In this document: in pieces, positions 26,458 to 34,904 of the stretch | How positions within the stretch are numbered: position 1 is the first letter of the stretch | Layout: every line of letters begins with the position of its first letter | Program-made: the position numbers and the translations under genes | The notes under the pieces: generated by a model | Seen by the model: the letters and a program-made list of their open reading frames with translations, nothing else | What the model was told of the DNA's origin: nothing | Database searches by the model: none | Source of the DNA: Roseivivax halotolerans | GTDB lineage: Bacteria; Pseudomonadota; Alphaproteobacteria; Rhodobacterales; Rhodobacteraceae | Assembly: GCF_900115815.1 (NCBI RefSeq) | Contig: NZ_FOXV01000007.1 | Coordinates: 62,001-126,000, forward strand | Reading direction: 5' to 3' | DNA: 64,000 bases

Positions 26458-27024
26458 ATGCGCTACCAGATTTCCGGAAAACAAATCGACATCGGTGCAG
26501 CTCTGCAGACCCATGTTCAGACCGAACTGGGCAATGTGGTCGAAAAGTATGCCGGTCGCCCCACCGACGCGATGGTGGTGTTTTCCAAGTCCGGCCATGA
26601 GCATGTCTGCGAAGCCACAGTCCACCTGTCTACCGGGCTGACCTGCACGGCCAAGGGGAAAGCCCCTGAAATATATGGATCTTTCGACGCTACGATCGAG
26701 AAGATGGACAAGCAGCTGCGTCGCTACAAGCGCCGCCTGAAGGATCACCACAAGGAACGGACGACCCCGGTTGAACTCATTGGCGCTTCTTCGTATATCC
26801 TCGCCGGATCAGAAGACGCCGACGACACCGCTGAGCCTGACTCGCTTCAGCCGATCATCGTCGCCGAAATGGAAACCAAGATTCCTTCGCTCTCCGTGGG
26901 TGAGGCGGTCATGCAGATGGAACTCGCAGGCGCACCGGTGCTCGTGTTCCGGAACGACAAGAAAGACGGTGTTAACGTTGTATACCGCAGAGACGACGGG
27001 AATATCGGCTGGATCGACCCGTGA
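26458..27024 (+). CDS. hpf: Ribosome hibernation promoting factor, long form
   Basis: A 188-residue ribosome-associated protein that pairs 70S ribosomes into inactive dimers in stationary phase. The N-terminal S30AE domain (RYQISGKQIDIGAALQTHVQ; KMDKQLRRYKRRLKDHH) covers about residues 1-100. A linker follows, then a C-terminal dimerisation domain with SVGEAVMQMELAGAPVLVFR and NVVYRRDDGNIGWIDP. The presence of this tail makes it the long HPF. It lies directly upstream of ptsN, as in many proteobacteria, but without rpoN before it. Confidence 0.96.
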   Translation: MRYQISGKQIDIGAALQTHVQTELGNVVEKYAGRPTDAMVVFSKSGHEHVCEATVHLSTGLTCTAKGKAPEIYGSFDATIEKMDKQLRRYKRRLKDHHKERTTPVELIGASSYILAGSEDADDTAEPDSLQPIIVAEMETKIPSLSVGEAVMQMELAGAPVLVFRNDKKDGVNVVYRRDDGNIGWIDP

Positions 27025-27084
27025 CACGGTACTACGGCAGATCACCTGAAGCGATCTAACGTCTGAGCAGAAAAGTCGAGATAC

Positions 27085-27549
27085 ATGAAATTCGTCGATC
27101 TCCTGGTCCCGCAGGCGGTGAAAGTGTTCAGCGCGTCATCGAGCAAGAAACGCGTCATGCACGATCTCGCCGACGTGGTCGAAAGCGCTTATGACCTGCC
27201 GGCCTCCGGCGTGGTCGAGGCGCTGATCGAGCGCGAAAGCCTTGGCTGCACGGGCGTTGGCCACGGCGTCGCGCTGCCGCATGCGCGCCTCGACGGCATC
27301 AATGAGGTCAAAGGCGCGTTCCTGCTTCTCGAAAAGCCCGTCGACTTCAACGCGATCGACCGGCAGCCGGTCGACGTGATCTTCGGTCTTTTTGCACCGG
27401 AAGATGCAGGGGTCGAGCATCTGAAGGCGCTGGCGCTTGTCAGCCGGACGTTGCGTAATCCGGCCTTCTGCGACAAGCTCCGGGCAAATCCCGATCCGGC
27501 GAAGCTCTATACCATCCTGACCGAGGCGCAGTCCGTCCAAGCCGCGTGA
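27085..27549 (+). CDS. ptsN: PTS IIA-like nitrogen regulatory protein PtsN
   Basis: A 154-residue EIIA-Ntr domain protein. The phosphorylated histidine is His66 in GVGHGVALPHARLDG; ESLGCTGVGHG and AGVEHLKALALVSRTLR are family landmarks. It receives phosphate from the PTS-Ntr relay and regulates potassium transport and nitrogen or carbon responses by protein contact. It lies 60 bases after hpf, probably in the same transcript, and its stop is 10 bases from that of the convergent sulfotransferase gene. Confidence 0.96.
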   Translation: MKFVDLLVPQAVKVFSASSSKKRVMHDLADVVESAYDLPASGVVEALIERESLGCTGVGHGVALPHARLDGINEVKGAFLLLEKPVDFNAIDRQPVDVIFGLFAPEDAGVEHLKALALVSRTLRNPAFCDKLRANPDPAKLYTILTEAQSVQAA

Positions 27550-27559
27550 GCGCGGCCGG

Positions 27560-28981
27560 TCAGCCCCAATCCGAAAAACCGAACATCGTATAGTCGCGGG
27601 AATAGGCGTCCTGCGCCAGTTCCTCGAGCGTATCGTCATAGATCTGCGCGAGGCCGAACGGGGCATCCGTGGCCTGCGCCACCGGGTCGGGCGGCGCCGT
27701 ATGCCCAACCTGCATCGCCAAAGCTGGCAGGAAGACACTCATTTCTTCCTCGCGCACGACTATGTCCGGAAAGGTGAAATCCGCCATTCCGACAAGCGTC
27801 TGGCTTTGGCTCGCCCAATGTCCGTCGACGCGGATCGGGGTCTGGCCGGAGAGGTTCGCCTTGCAGAAGCGCAGGAAGCCGGTGAAGGCCTCGCGGTGAT
27901 CCTCAAGCGTATAGGCGGACTGGTCGTCCTTCAGCGGAAGATCGTAGGCCTTGATGAGATGCGCGCGGATCTTGCCGAATGATCCGGGGCCCGTAGCGAG
28001 GATCTTGCTGCAGAAGGCGTCATGTGCGCGGGCCAGCGGATGGCGGATCACGGTGAAGCTGCGGTGGCCGGGCCGTTCGCGCTTCCATTGGCGCAGGCTG
28101 TTCTGGCTGAACTTGGTGAGAAGCGCGTCTTCCGCGACCGAGTCGAGCCGCGCCAGCCAATGCAGGACGCTCGCCTCGGGGCCCGAGCGGATCGGCATGT
28201 AGAGGAGGGCCGAGTTTGCAGCCGCCACGTAGCTCGGCACAAGCGGTCCCCGGCGCGGCTCGAAGTTCGGCGTGCGGGCGAGGTTGAATCCGTCGAGCCG
28301 GATGAGCGCCTCTTCCATCTCCTTGAAGTTCGCCACCTTCTCGGAGAGCGGCTTGGGGTTTTGAACCTTCAGCGACCGGTCCAGCGCCTCGAGCCGGTCG
28401 GGCACACCGAGCCAGGCGGCCAGACCGTTCATCACGTCCAGATCCTGCAGATCTTCGTAGGCGAGGTAGAAGGCCGTCTGCCCCGCCTTCTGGAGCGCGT
28501 TCAGGATCGTCGTCTGGAAGCCCTGCAATTCGGCCAAATGTCGCTCGAACTCGTCGGGTTTGAAGATCGCTTTCTCTTCCACGCGCCTGCGGACATTGGT
28601 CAGTTTCCATTGACCCGTCTGCTGCGCGATCTTCCAGCTGACATAGGACTCGACCGGATTGCGGGTCAGCACGATCTTCGCGCAGCGCGGATCTGCCAGG
28701 ATCGCGTCCAGCACGCGCGGATCATGGTCGTGGAAATAGCGGAAACCGCCCATGCCCTGTGTCGCCCTGCGGATCTGCTGCAAGAGCCGCTCGGGCTTCC
28801 GGTCACGCTCGTCACGGGTGATGCCGAGGATCTCTTCGGAATTGGGATAGCCGATGAAATGCGGATTGAACGCCTCGCCGTGGCAGGTGATCGCGGGCAA
28901 GGCGTTCAGGTTCGTCTCGAGAAAGTTGGATCCGGTCCGCATCTCCGCGAACACCACGAAATAGTCGAAACGTTCGCTCAT
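27560..28981 (-). CDS. Two-domain sulfotransferase-like protein
   Basis: A 473-residue cytoplasmic protein that appears to contain two sulfotransferase-like units. Unit one (about 1-240) has the 5'-phosphosulfate loop EMRTGSNFLETNL (13-25) and the 3'-phosphate site VLTRNPVESYVSWKIA (104-119, Arg107, Ser112), similar to NodH-type enzymes. Unit two (about 245-450) has FTVIRHPLARAHDAFCSKI (309-327) as a 3'-phosphate-like site, but its first loop, YMPIRSGPEASVLHWL (261-276), is degenerate. It starts 6 bases after the GT14-DUF5927 gene, at the end of the glycan operon. The acceptor is unknown. Confidence 0.78.
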   Translation of the reverse strand: MSERFDYFVVFAEMRTGSNFLETNLNALPAITCHGEAFNPHFIGYPNSEEILGITRDERDRKPERLLQQIRRATQGMGGFRYFHDHDPRVLDAILADPRCAKIVLTRNPVESYVSWKIAQQTGQWKLTNVRRRVEEKAIFKPDEFERHLAELQGFQTTILNALQKAGQTAFYLAYEDLQDLDVMNGLAAWLGVPDRLEALDRSLKVQNPKPLSEKVANFKEMEEALIRLDGFNLARTPNFEPRRGPLVPSYVAAANSALLYMPIRSGPEASVLHWLARLDSVAEDALLTKFSQNSLRQWKRERPGHRSFTVIRHPLARAHDAFCSKILATGPGSFGKIRAHLIKAYDLPLKDDQSAYTLEDHREAFTGFLRFCKANLSGQTPIRVDGHWASQSQTLVGMADFTFPDIVVREEEMSVFLPALAMQVGHTAPPDPVAQATDAPFGLAQIYDDTLEELAQDAYSRDYTMFGFSDWG

Positions 28982-28987
28982 CGGGAC

Positions 28988-30688
28988 CTATTTCTTCACC
29001 AGGTAGGGTTTGCGCTGCGGCCTCTGGCCGTGTCGCGGCGCGGGATCGACCGGGAAGTCGCCCATCAGGTAGGGGTGCATCCCGTGGTTCTTGAGGTTCT
29101 GCAGGAACTGGCCGAAGCCGGTCAGATCCTCGAGCCGCGGCGCCTCTGTCAGCCGGCGTGACGGGCGCTGGCCGATCTCGTCGATGATGAGCTGCAACGG
29201 CTCCATCGGGGCCTCGATGAACTCCGCCATGGTCCAGATGCGGATACGCGCCTTGGCGTCGGGAGAGCGCAGCTCGTCCAGCATCTTCGCCTCGATCTTC
29301 TGCAGCGCCGCCGCCTCCTGCCGCAGATCCGCGAAGTCGCGGTTCGACTTGAAGAGCGGCACTGCCCAGGCGCCGGAGATCACCGAGAATTGCGCGTTGG
29401 GATCGCGCGAGATCTGCCAGTTGATCTTGGTATTGTCGGCGGGCCCGTACTGAAAGCACTGTCGCTCGCCGCGTGTGTTCCAGATCAGGTTCGTCAGAAA
29501 GGCGCGGGGGTTGTAGTCCCGCAGCGCGGCACTGTCGGAAAGCGCCCCGTTCAGGATCCTCTGACCGCCTGCGAACTCCGCACGCTCTGGCGCGAAGAGA
29601 TGCCCGTGAACCTGGGCGCCGGTGGCCTTGGTAAGCCAAGGCTCGAAGCCCTGGAACAGCTCGGCGAAGCCCTGGAAGACGGAGTATTTGCCGGCGGTCA
29701 CGCCATTCTCCCAGCCCATGTTGGGATAGCGCGATTGCATGTAGAGACCGGCGCGCCCCCGCGTCCGGCGGTCCACGGCGCGGGCGAAGATGCGGTCGAT
29801 CTTGCCGGGGTTGGGTTCCATGCGGTTTTTCTGGCGGGCCGCATCGGTCAGGAAGGCGTCGTAGATCCGTTCCGCATGGGGCCAGATCTTGCGGGCGACG
29901 AAGCAATCCGACCGCCGCAGAAGCTGGAGGTGATCGTCGTAGAAAATATGCGGTTTGCCCTGGAAATCGAATTTCGACAGCGTCAGGGACCGGCTCTCGA
30001 TATTGGTCGAGTAGAGCCGCGCGAGCGTCTGGAAATAGGACTCGTCCGGAATCCAGACGGAGCGGAAATACGCATCGTACTTCGGGCGCTTGGGGTCTTG
30101 CAGGATCGCTGTCAGCGTCTGGCGCGTGAGGCACCACCATTGGCTGCCCATGTGCGGCACGATACCTGCAGGGATACGGCGGCGGTAGCCGACCGCGCGC
30201 TGCAATTCCACGAACCGGTCGAAGAGATAGCGCTGCCTCCGCCAGGAAAACGGAAAGCGCATGGTGAAGCGCTCCTCATCGAGCCCGCCGACCGTCCAGG
30301 GCACATCCGCCGTTGTCGCGCTCTCGATGAAATCGGTCCGGGGCCGCTCTGCAAGATAGGCGATCAGCTCCTCGACGGGACGCAGCGGCAGGCAGGACCC
30401 CGAAGCGAGATAGACATGGCGCACGTCGGGATGGGCCGCGAGCATCATCTCGCTGGCATCCTGGCTGGCCTGCACGAGCGCCCAACTGCCCCATTCGCAT
30501 CGATACCGGCGCGAGAAGCGGATCATCGGATCGATCTCGAGCGCGTCCCGGAACGTTTCGTAAGCGGCTTTCGGCACCTTGCTGTCGACATGGATGACCA
30601 CGGGGCAGCCCGCGGCGGTCCAGTGGCGGGCGACCTGCTCGGCGCGCCCGAGCGCGGTATGGACCAGCATCACGATCCCGACGCTCAT
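28988..30688 (-). CDS. GT14 (Core-2/I-branching-type) glycosyltransferase with DUF5927 C-terminal domain
   Basis: A 566-residue protein. Residues ~1-260 form the GT14 branching-enzyme fold (GIVMLVHTALGRAEQVARHW, RYRCEWGSWALVQASQDA, YLASGSCLPLRPVEEL, GSQWWCLTRQTL, WIPDESYFQTL). From about 300 the DUF5927 domain follows (GLYMQSRYPNMGWENGV, NLIWNTRGERQCFQYGPADN, ISGAWAVPLFKSNRDFADL). The ATG at 30688 overlaps the upstream gene's stop (ATGA). It mirrors the GT14-DUF5928 gene at 11899, which also adjoins a sulfotransferase. DUF5927 is uncharacterised. Confidence 0.85.
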   Translation of the reverse strand: MSVGIVMLVHTALGRAEQVARHWTAAGCPVVIHVDSKVPKAAYETFRDALEIDPMIRFSRRYRCEWGSWALVQASQDASEMMLAAHPDVRHVYLASGSCLPLRPVEELIAYLAERPRTDFIESATTADVPWTVGGLDEERFTMRFPFSWRRQRYLFDRFVELQRAVGYRRRIPAGIVPHMGSQWWCLTRQTLTAILQDPKRPKYDAYFRSVWIPDESYFQTLARLYSTNIESRSLTLSKFDFQGKPHIFYDDHLQLLRRSDCFVARKIWPHAERIYDAFLTDAARQKNRMEPNPGKIDRIFARAVDRRTRGRAGLYMQSRYPNMGWENGVTAGKYSVFQGFAELFQGFEPWLTKATGAQVHGHLFAPERAEFAGGQRILNGALSDSAALRDYNPRAFLTNLIWNTRGERQCFQYGPADNTKINWQISRDPNAQFSVISGAWAVPLFKSNRDFADLRQEAAALQKIEAKMLDELRSPDAKARIRIWTMAEFIEAPMEPLQLIIDEIGQRPSRRLTEAPRLEDLTGFGQFLQNLKNHGMHPYLMGDFPVDPAPRHGQRPQRKPYLVKK

Positions 30689-31674
30689 GCCCAGTTGCCC
30701 TTGGACATGAGGCCCAGAATCTCGAGTTGGCGCCAGTTGATGTATTTCTCGGACCACTTGCACCAGAGGTCGGGGTTATCCTTCAGCCCCTCGGCATAGG
30801 CGATATATTCCTTGGAGCCGCCGTAATGCTGCCGGCGGTCCAGCTCTTCTTCGGCCTTCACCGAGAACGTGTCGAGGAACTTCGTGTGCAGAAGAACCCC
30901 GCTCGCCTTCTCGCCGCCCCACTCGTCGTAGACGAGGTTCAGGCCGCGCGGCAGCAGGTTGTGGGTGGAACTGACATACGCGTAGCGCCGGTTCCACTTG
31001 ACCAGCGGGACCTTGTTGAGCGCGGGTGCGCGCGCGGGCTCCTCGGTGAAGAACATGCGCGCGCGGGGGCCGCCCTGTATCCACAGGTTTCCGAAGCGAG
31101 GGTTCTTCGAGATCGTGTAATTGCCCGCGTCGAACCAAGACGCGATCTCGAGCGGATCCTGGCCGGGGCTGTAGGGCGCGGCGTCGATACGGCCCTTGGG
31201 ATACATGTCGAGAAGCATCGCCCCGAAGGACTTGATCGAAGAGGCATCGAGCCAATCTGTCAGCGCCCGGATCGGACGCGTGTCACAGAACGGGTAGAGA
31301 AACAGCTCATCGGGATCGACCGTCAGGCACCAGTGGTCGTGCCCGTATTTCATCTGCAGCCAGTTCATCCAGTCGACGCCGAAGCGCGCGCGCTTGTAGC
31401 TGGCACGCGTCGTCCAGACCGAAACATCCGGCTGCCGCGCGAGGTAGTCGAGCGAGCCGTCGGTGGAATCGTTGTCGACGATCAGGAAGTGATCGACCCC
31501 CATTTCCCTGTAATACTTCAGGAAATAGGGCAGACGCACACCTTCGTTGCGCTGCGTGGAGAACAGCAGGATATCGGAGCTGCGGATCTGGTCGGTCCGG
31601 TTCGAGATCGCGCGAAGGTTCCGGCGTTTGCGGAAAGCGCGGATGCGCCAGCGCCGACGCTGCAATCTCAGCAT
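30685..31674 (-). CDS. Family 2-like glycosyltransferase
   Basis: A protein of about 329 residues with a GT-A-type fold of the Glyco_tranf_2_4 kind: LLFSTQRNEGVRLPYFLKYY, HFLIVDNDSTDGSLDYL and HWCLTVDPDELFLYPF, the last giving a DPDE in place of the DxD motif. An ATG at 31674 was chosen; an in-frame TTG at 31695 is possible. No strong ribosome site is visible before either. It precedes and overlaps the GT14-DUF5927 gene. Donor and acceptor are unknown. A 14-base perfect palindrome GGCGGCATGCCGCC lies upstream at 31725-31738. Confidence 0.8.
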   Translation of the reverse strand: MLRLQRRRWRIRAFRKRRNLRAISNRTDQIRSSDILLFSTQRNEGVRLPYFLKYYREMGVDHFLIVDNDSTDGSLDYLARQPDVSVWTTRASYKRARFGVDWMNWLQMKYGHDHWCLTVDPDELFLYPFCDTRPIRALTDWLDASSIKSFGAMLLDMYPKGRIDAAPYSPGQDPLEIASWFDAGNYTISKNPRFGNLWIQGGPRARMFFTEEPARAPALNKVPLVKWNRRYAYVSSTHNLLPRGLNLVYDEWGGEKASGVLLHTKFLDTFSVKAEEELDRRQHYGGSKEYIAYAEGLKDNPDLWCKWSEKYINWRQLEILGLMSKGNWA

Positions 31675-31756
31675 ATATGATCGCCAGACGCCCAACCTGC
31701 GCTCTGCCCCGCTTTCCCCTCAAAGGCGGCATGCCGCCCGGTTCTTGTTCCGGCTA

Positions 31757-32983
31757 TCAGACGTGGCTTAAGACGGTCTTGAAATGCGCATCCCAGCCGG
31801 GCGGAGCCCATTCCGCCGACTGGCTGTCACGATCGTCCTGCCGCGCGAGCCGCATTATATGTTCGCGCCAAAGATAACCGTCTGCCACATCTGCGTAAAT
31901 GCCCTTGTCGCCGAGCACTTCGCGCGTGACGGGCAGATCGTTGCAGAGGGCCGGAACTCCGAGCGCGGCTGCCTCGAGAGGCGGCAACCCGTAGCCTTCT
32001 GCGAGCGAGGGAAAGACGAGGCCCCGCGAAGCCGCGAGAAGCGCGAAGACCTCGGGATCGTCAAGTCCTGGCAGCTCGTGGATGTGGGGCGGTGCGGCGT
32101 CGAGACGGGCAAAGACCCTCTCGTTCCTCCAGCCGCGTGATCCGAGGATCAAGAGATGCGGCGCGTCCGCGCCGTGTTCGGCCACGAGGCGCTCCCAGAG
32201 GTCCAGCAGAAACCCGTGGTTCTTGCGCGGCTCGATCGTGCCGAGGGCGACGAAGCAGGGTGCGCGTGACCAGGGCCCTATGGGTGGTGTCCCGAGCGGA
32301 GGCTGCGACACGCCGAGATGCGCCGCGATGACACCGTCGCGCCGTCCGCTGTGGCGGGCGATATCGGCGGCGGTCGCGCGAGAGTTGGCGATGATCGTAT
32401 CTGCCTCTGCCGCAACGCGGTCGAACAGCATCTGGAAACGGGTGACGCTCCCCTCCCGCTGCATTTCCGGCAGATCGAGCGGGATCGTGTCGTGGATCAT
32501 TACCCCGATGCGAAGACCGGGCACCGCGCGAAGCCCGGACAGCGTGTCCCGGCCGAGATTTGTGTGCCCGACATTGATGTAGCTTGTCCCTTCTGGCAGG
32601 TGCCGCCGCAGCATCGTGCCAAGCTTGCGCGGCCGCGCGCGCCCCACCGCATCTCGCCTCAGATCGCTTTCCATGCCTGCGCGGGCGGGATCGCCGCGGC
32701 GCGCGAGACGCGAAAAGAAGGTGGGCCTGCCGATCTCGCCGGCCCCGAGCCGGGACGCGAAGGCGCGGCAGCCGACATGGTCGATCAGAAGATAGCCGAG
32801 CGCTGTTCGGACCAGTCCGAAGAGCGGCTCGTTACGATGCGAAAGGTGCTCCAGATAAGCCCGCTCGACCCGGTCGACCCCCGTCGCCTGCCGCCCGGCG
32901 CGGCTGACAAGGCGCGTCAGGTCGAGACAGCGCGCTGGCGACTCAGCGCGCGTAATGGCCGTGCTGCTGCCAGCGCCAGGCAT
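31757..32983 (-). CDS. GT4-type glycosyltransferase (family 1)
   Basis: A 408-residue GT-B glycosyltransferase. The C-terminal donor-binding half has CFVALGTIEPRKNHGFLLDL, LLILGSRGWRNERVF, LPGLDDPEVFALLAASRGLV and the E-x7-E motif in PSLAEGYGLPPLEAAALG. The N-terminal half (LDLTRLVSRAGRQATGVDRV) suits retaining enzymes that add mannose, glucose or related sugars. The start ATG at 32983 overlaps galE by 41 bases in another frame; a later start would lose the N-terminal strand. It is downstream of galE in the glycan operon. Confidence 0.85.
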   Translation of the reverse strand: MPGAGSSTAITRAESPARCLDLTRLVSRAGRQATGVDRVERAYLEHLSHRNEPLFGLVRTALGYLLIDHVGCRAFASRLGAGEIGRPTFFSRLARRGDPARAGMESDLRRDAVGRARPRKLGTMLRRHLPEGTSYINVGHTNLGRDTLSGLRAVPGLRIGVMIHDTIPLDLPEMQREGSVTRFQMLFDRVAAEADTIIANSRATAADIARHSGRRDGVIAAHLGVSQPPLGTPPIGPWSRAPCFVALGTIEPRKNHGFLLDLWERLVAEHGADAPHLLILGSRGWRNERVFARLDAAPPHIHELPGLDDPEVFALLAASRGLVFPSLAEGYGLPPLEAAALGVPALCNDLPVTREVLGDKGIYADVADGYLWREHIMRLARQDDRDSQSAEWAPPGWDAHFKTVLSHV

Positions 32984-33929
32984 CTTCGATCATCCGGGGC
33001 ATGGTGGAGCGGTCGGGCGTCCAGCCGAGCTCGCGCGCCGCGCGGTCCGAGCCCGAGACCAGCTTGGTCGCATCGCCTGCGCGGCGGGGGCCTTCGGTCA
33101 TCGGCACCTCGCGGTTGGTCACGCTGCGCGATGCGTCGACCACCTCGCGGACCGAGAAGCCCGTCCCGGTCCCGAGATTGAACAGCGCGCTTTTATTGCC
33201 GTCTTCGAGCCATTTGAGGCCGAGGACGTGGGCATCCACGAGATCCGAGACATGCACGTAATCGCGGATGCAGGTGCCATCGGGCGTGTCGTAGTCGGTA
33301 CCGTGAATGGTGAGCGCCGGACGCTTGCCCTGGATCGCCTCGAGCATGACGGGAATGAGATGTGTCTCCGGGCGGTGATGCTCTCCGATCTCGCCTTCGG
33401 GGTCGGCGCCGGCCACGTTGAAATAGCGGAAGATCACCGAGCGCAGACCATGCGCGGCCTCGAAATCGCCGAGCATATCCTCGATCGCGCGCTTCGATTT
33501 GCCATAGGCGTTGAGCGGCTCTTGAGGCGTCGTCTCGTCGAGGACGACATTGTCGTGCTCGCCATAGGTCGCGCAGGTCGATGAAAAGACGATCTGGTCG
33601 CAGCCATGCGCGACCATCGCCTCGAAGAGGTTGAGCGCGCCCATCACGTTGGTGCGCCAGTAGAGGCCCGGATTCTCCATTGCCTCGCCCACGAGCGACA
33701 GCGCGGCGAAATGCAGGACCGCCTCGGGCCGATGCATCTCGAAGGCCGCATCGAGACTGGCGCGGTCGAGCAGGTCGCCCTCGGCCAGCGGGCCGAACTT
33801 CACCGCGTCGCGCCAGCCTGTTGCGAAATTGTCGAAGGTCACCGGAGTATACCCGGCGCGGGCAAGCGCCTTGCAGGCGTGACTGCCGATATAGCCCGCG
33901 CCGCCGGTGACAAGGACCGTGCCTGACAC
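32943..33929 (-). CDS. galE: UDP-glucose 4-epimerase
   Basis: A 328-residue extended SDR enzyme that interconverts UDP-glucose and UDP-galactose. The NAD-binding glycines are in TGGAGYIGSHACKALARAG near residues 7-25, the catalytic pair is YGKSKRA (Tyr-x3-Lys), and SSTCATYGEH supplies the catalytic Ser/Thr. FRYFNVAGADPEG and YDTPDGTCIRDYVHVSDL are family marks. It lies 6 bases after galU and overlaps the GT4 gene, so galactose supply is coupled to assembly. Confidence 0.95.
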   Translation of the reverse strand: MSGTVLVTGGAGYIGSHACKALARAGYTPVTFDNFATGWRDAVKFGPLAEGDLLDRASLDAAFEMHRPEAVLHFAALSLVGEAMENPGLYWRTNVMGALNLFEAMVAHGCDQIVFSSTCATYGEHDNVVLDETTPQEPLNAYGKSKRAIEDMLGDFEAAHGLRSVIFRYFNVAGADPEGEIGEHHRPETHLIPVMLEAIQGKRPALTIHGTDYDTPDGTCIRDYVHVSDLVDAHVLGLKWLEDGNKSALFNLGTGTGFSVREVVDASRSVTNREVPMTEGPRRAGDATKLVSGSDRAARELGWTPDRSTMPRMIEDAWRWQQHGHYAR

Positions 33930-33935
33930 GTCGCG

Positions 33936-34826
33936 CTACCCCGCGGCCTTGTCTTGCGCGACAACCTCGTGGAGGAAGGCGCGCAAATCGTCCCGCAGAT
34001 CCGGGCGGCTAAGCCCGAAGGCGACGGTCGCCTGAAGGAAGCCCGATTTCGAGCCGCAATCGAAGCGCTCGCCCTCGAAGCAGAGACCGTGGACGCCTTC
34101 GCCGTCGATCTCCTGCGCGATGGCGTCGGTGAGTTGCACCTCACCGCCGGCGCCCGACTTCATCTTGTTGAGGTTCTTCAGAACCTGCGGCGTGAGGATG
34201 TAGCGGCCGATCACGGCAAGGTTCGACGGCGCCTTGTCGGCATCGGGCTTCTCGACCATGCCCTTGACCTTCACCAGCGGGTCTGCGCCCCGATCGGCGT
34301 CGAGGATACCATAGGCCGAGGTCTTCTCCTGCGGGACTTCCATCGCCGCGACCATGTTGCCGCCAGTCTCCGCATAGGCTTCGACCATCTGCTGCAGACA
34401 CGGTTTCTCGGCGGCGATGACGTCATCCGGCAGCATGACGGCGAAGGGCTCGTCCCCGATCAGACGGCGCGCGCACCACACGGCGTGACCGAGGCCGAGC
34501 GCCTTGTGCTGGCGGGTATAGGCGATCTCGCCCGATTCCATGTTGGTCGATTTCAGGATTTCGAGAAGCTCGTCCTTGCCCTTCTTCTTCAGCTCCTGCT
34601 CGAGCTGAGGGGCGTGGTCGAAGTAATCCTCGAGAGCGCCCTTGCCGCGCGACGTGATGAAGATGAATTCCTTGATCCCCGCCGCACGCGCCTCGTCGAT
34701 GGCGTATTGTACGAGCGGACGGTCCACGAGGGTCATGATCTCCTTCGGGACCGACTTCGTCGCTGGAAGGAACCGCGTTCCCATCCCCGCGACCGGAAAG
34801 ATCGCCTTGGATACCTTTTTCTTCAT
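33936..34826 (-). CDS. galU: UTP-glucose-1-phosphate uridylyltransferase
   Basis: A 296-residue nucleotidyltransferase that makes UDP-glucose. The nucleotide-binding motif is FPVAGMGTRFLPATKSVPKE near residues 10-29; the metal Asp is in VMLPDDVI; KVKGMVEKPDADKAPSNLAV and GEVQLTDAI are typical of GalU. It opens the galU-galE-GT4 segment; 78 bases separate it from the upstream GT2 gene, so an extra promoter is possible there. Confidence 0.96.
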   Translation of the reverse strand: MKKKVSKAIFPVAGMGTRFLPATKSVPKEIMTLVDRPLVQYAIDEARAAGIKEFIFITSRGKGALEDYFDHAPQLEQELKKKGKDELLEILKSTNMESGEIAYTRQHKALGLGHAVWCARRLIGDEPFAVMLPDDVIAAEKPCLQQMVEAYAETGGNMVAAMEVPQEKTSAYGILDADRGADPLVKVKGMVEKPDADKAPSNLAVIGRYILTPQVLKNLNKMKSGAGGEVQLTDAIAQEIDGEGVHGLCFEGERFDCGSKSGFLQATVAFGLSRPDLRDDLRAFLHEVVAQDKAAG

Positions 34827-34904
34827 GACCTCTGTCCTCTGTAAATTCTTTCAATAGTGCCGCATCTCGGTGCCTGCCGCGTGGCGGCTTTCCAGCACAA
34901 AATC

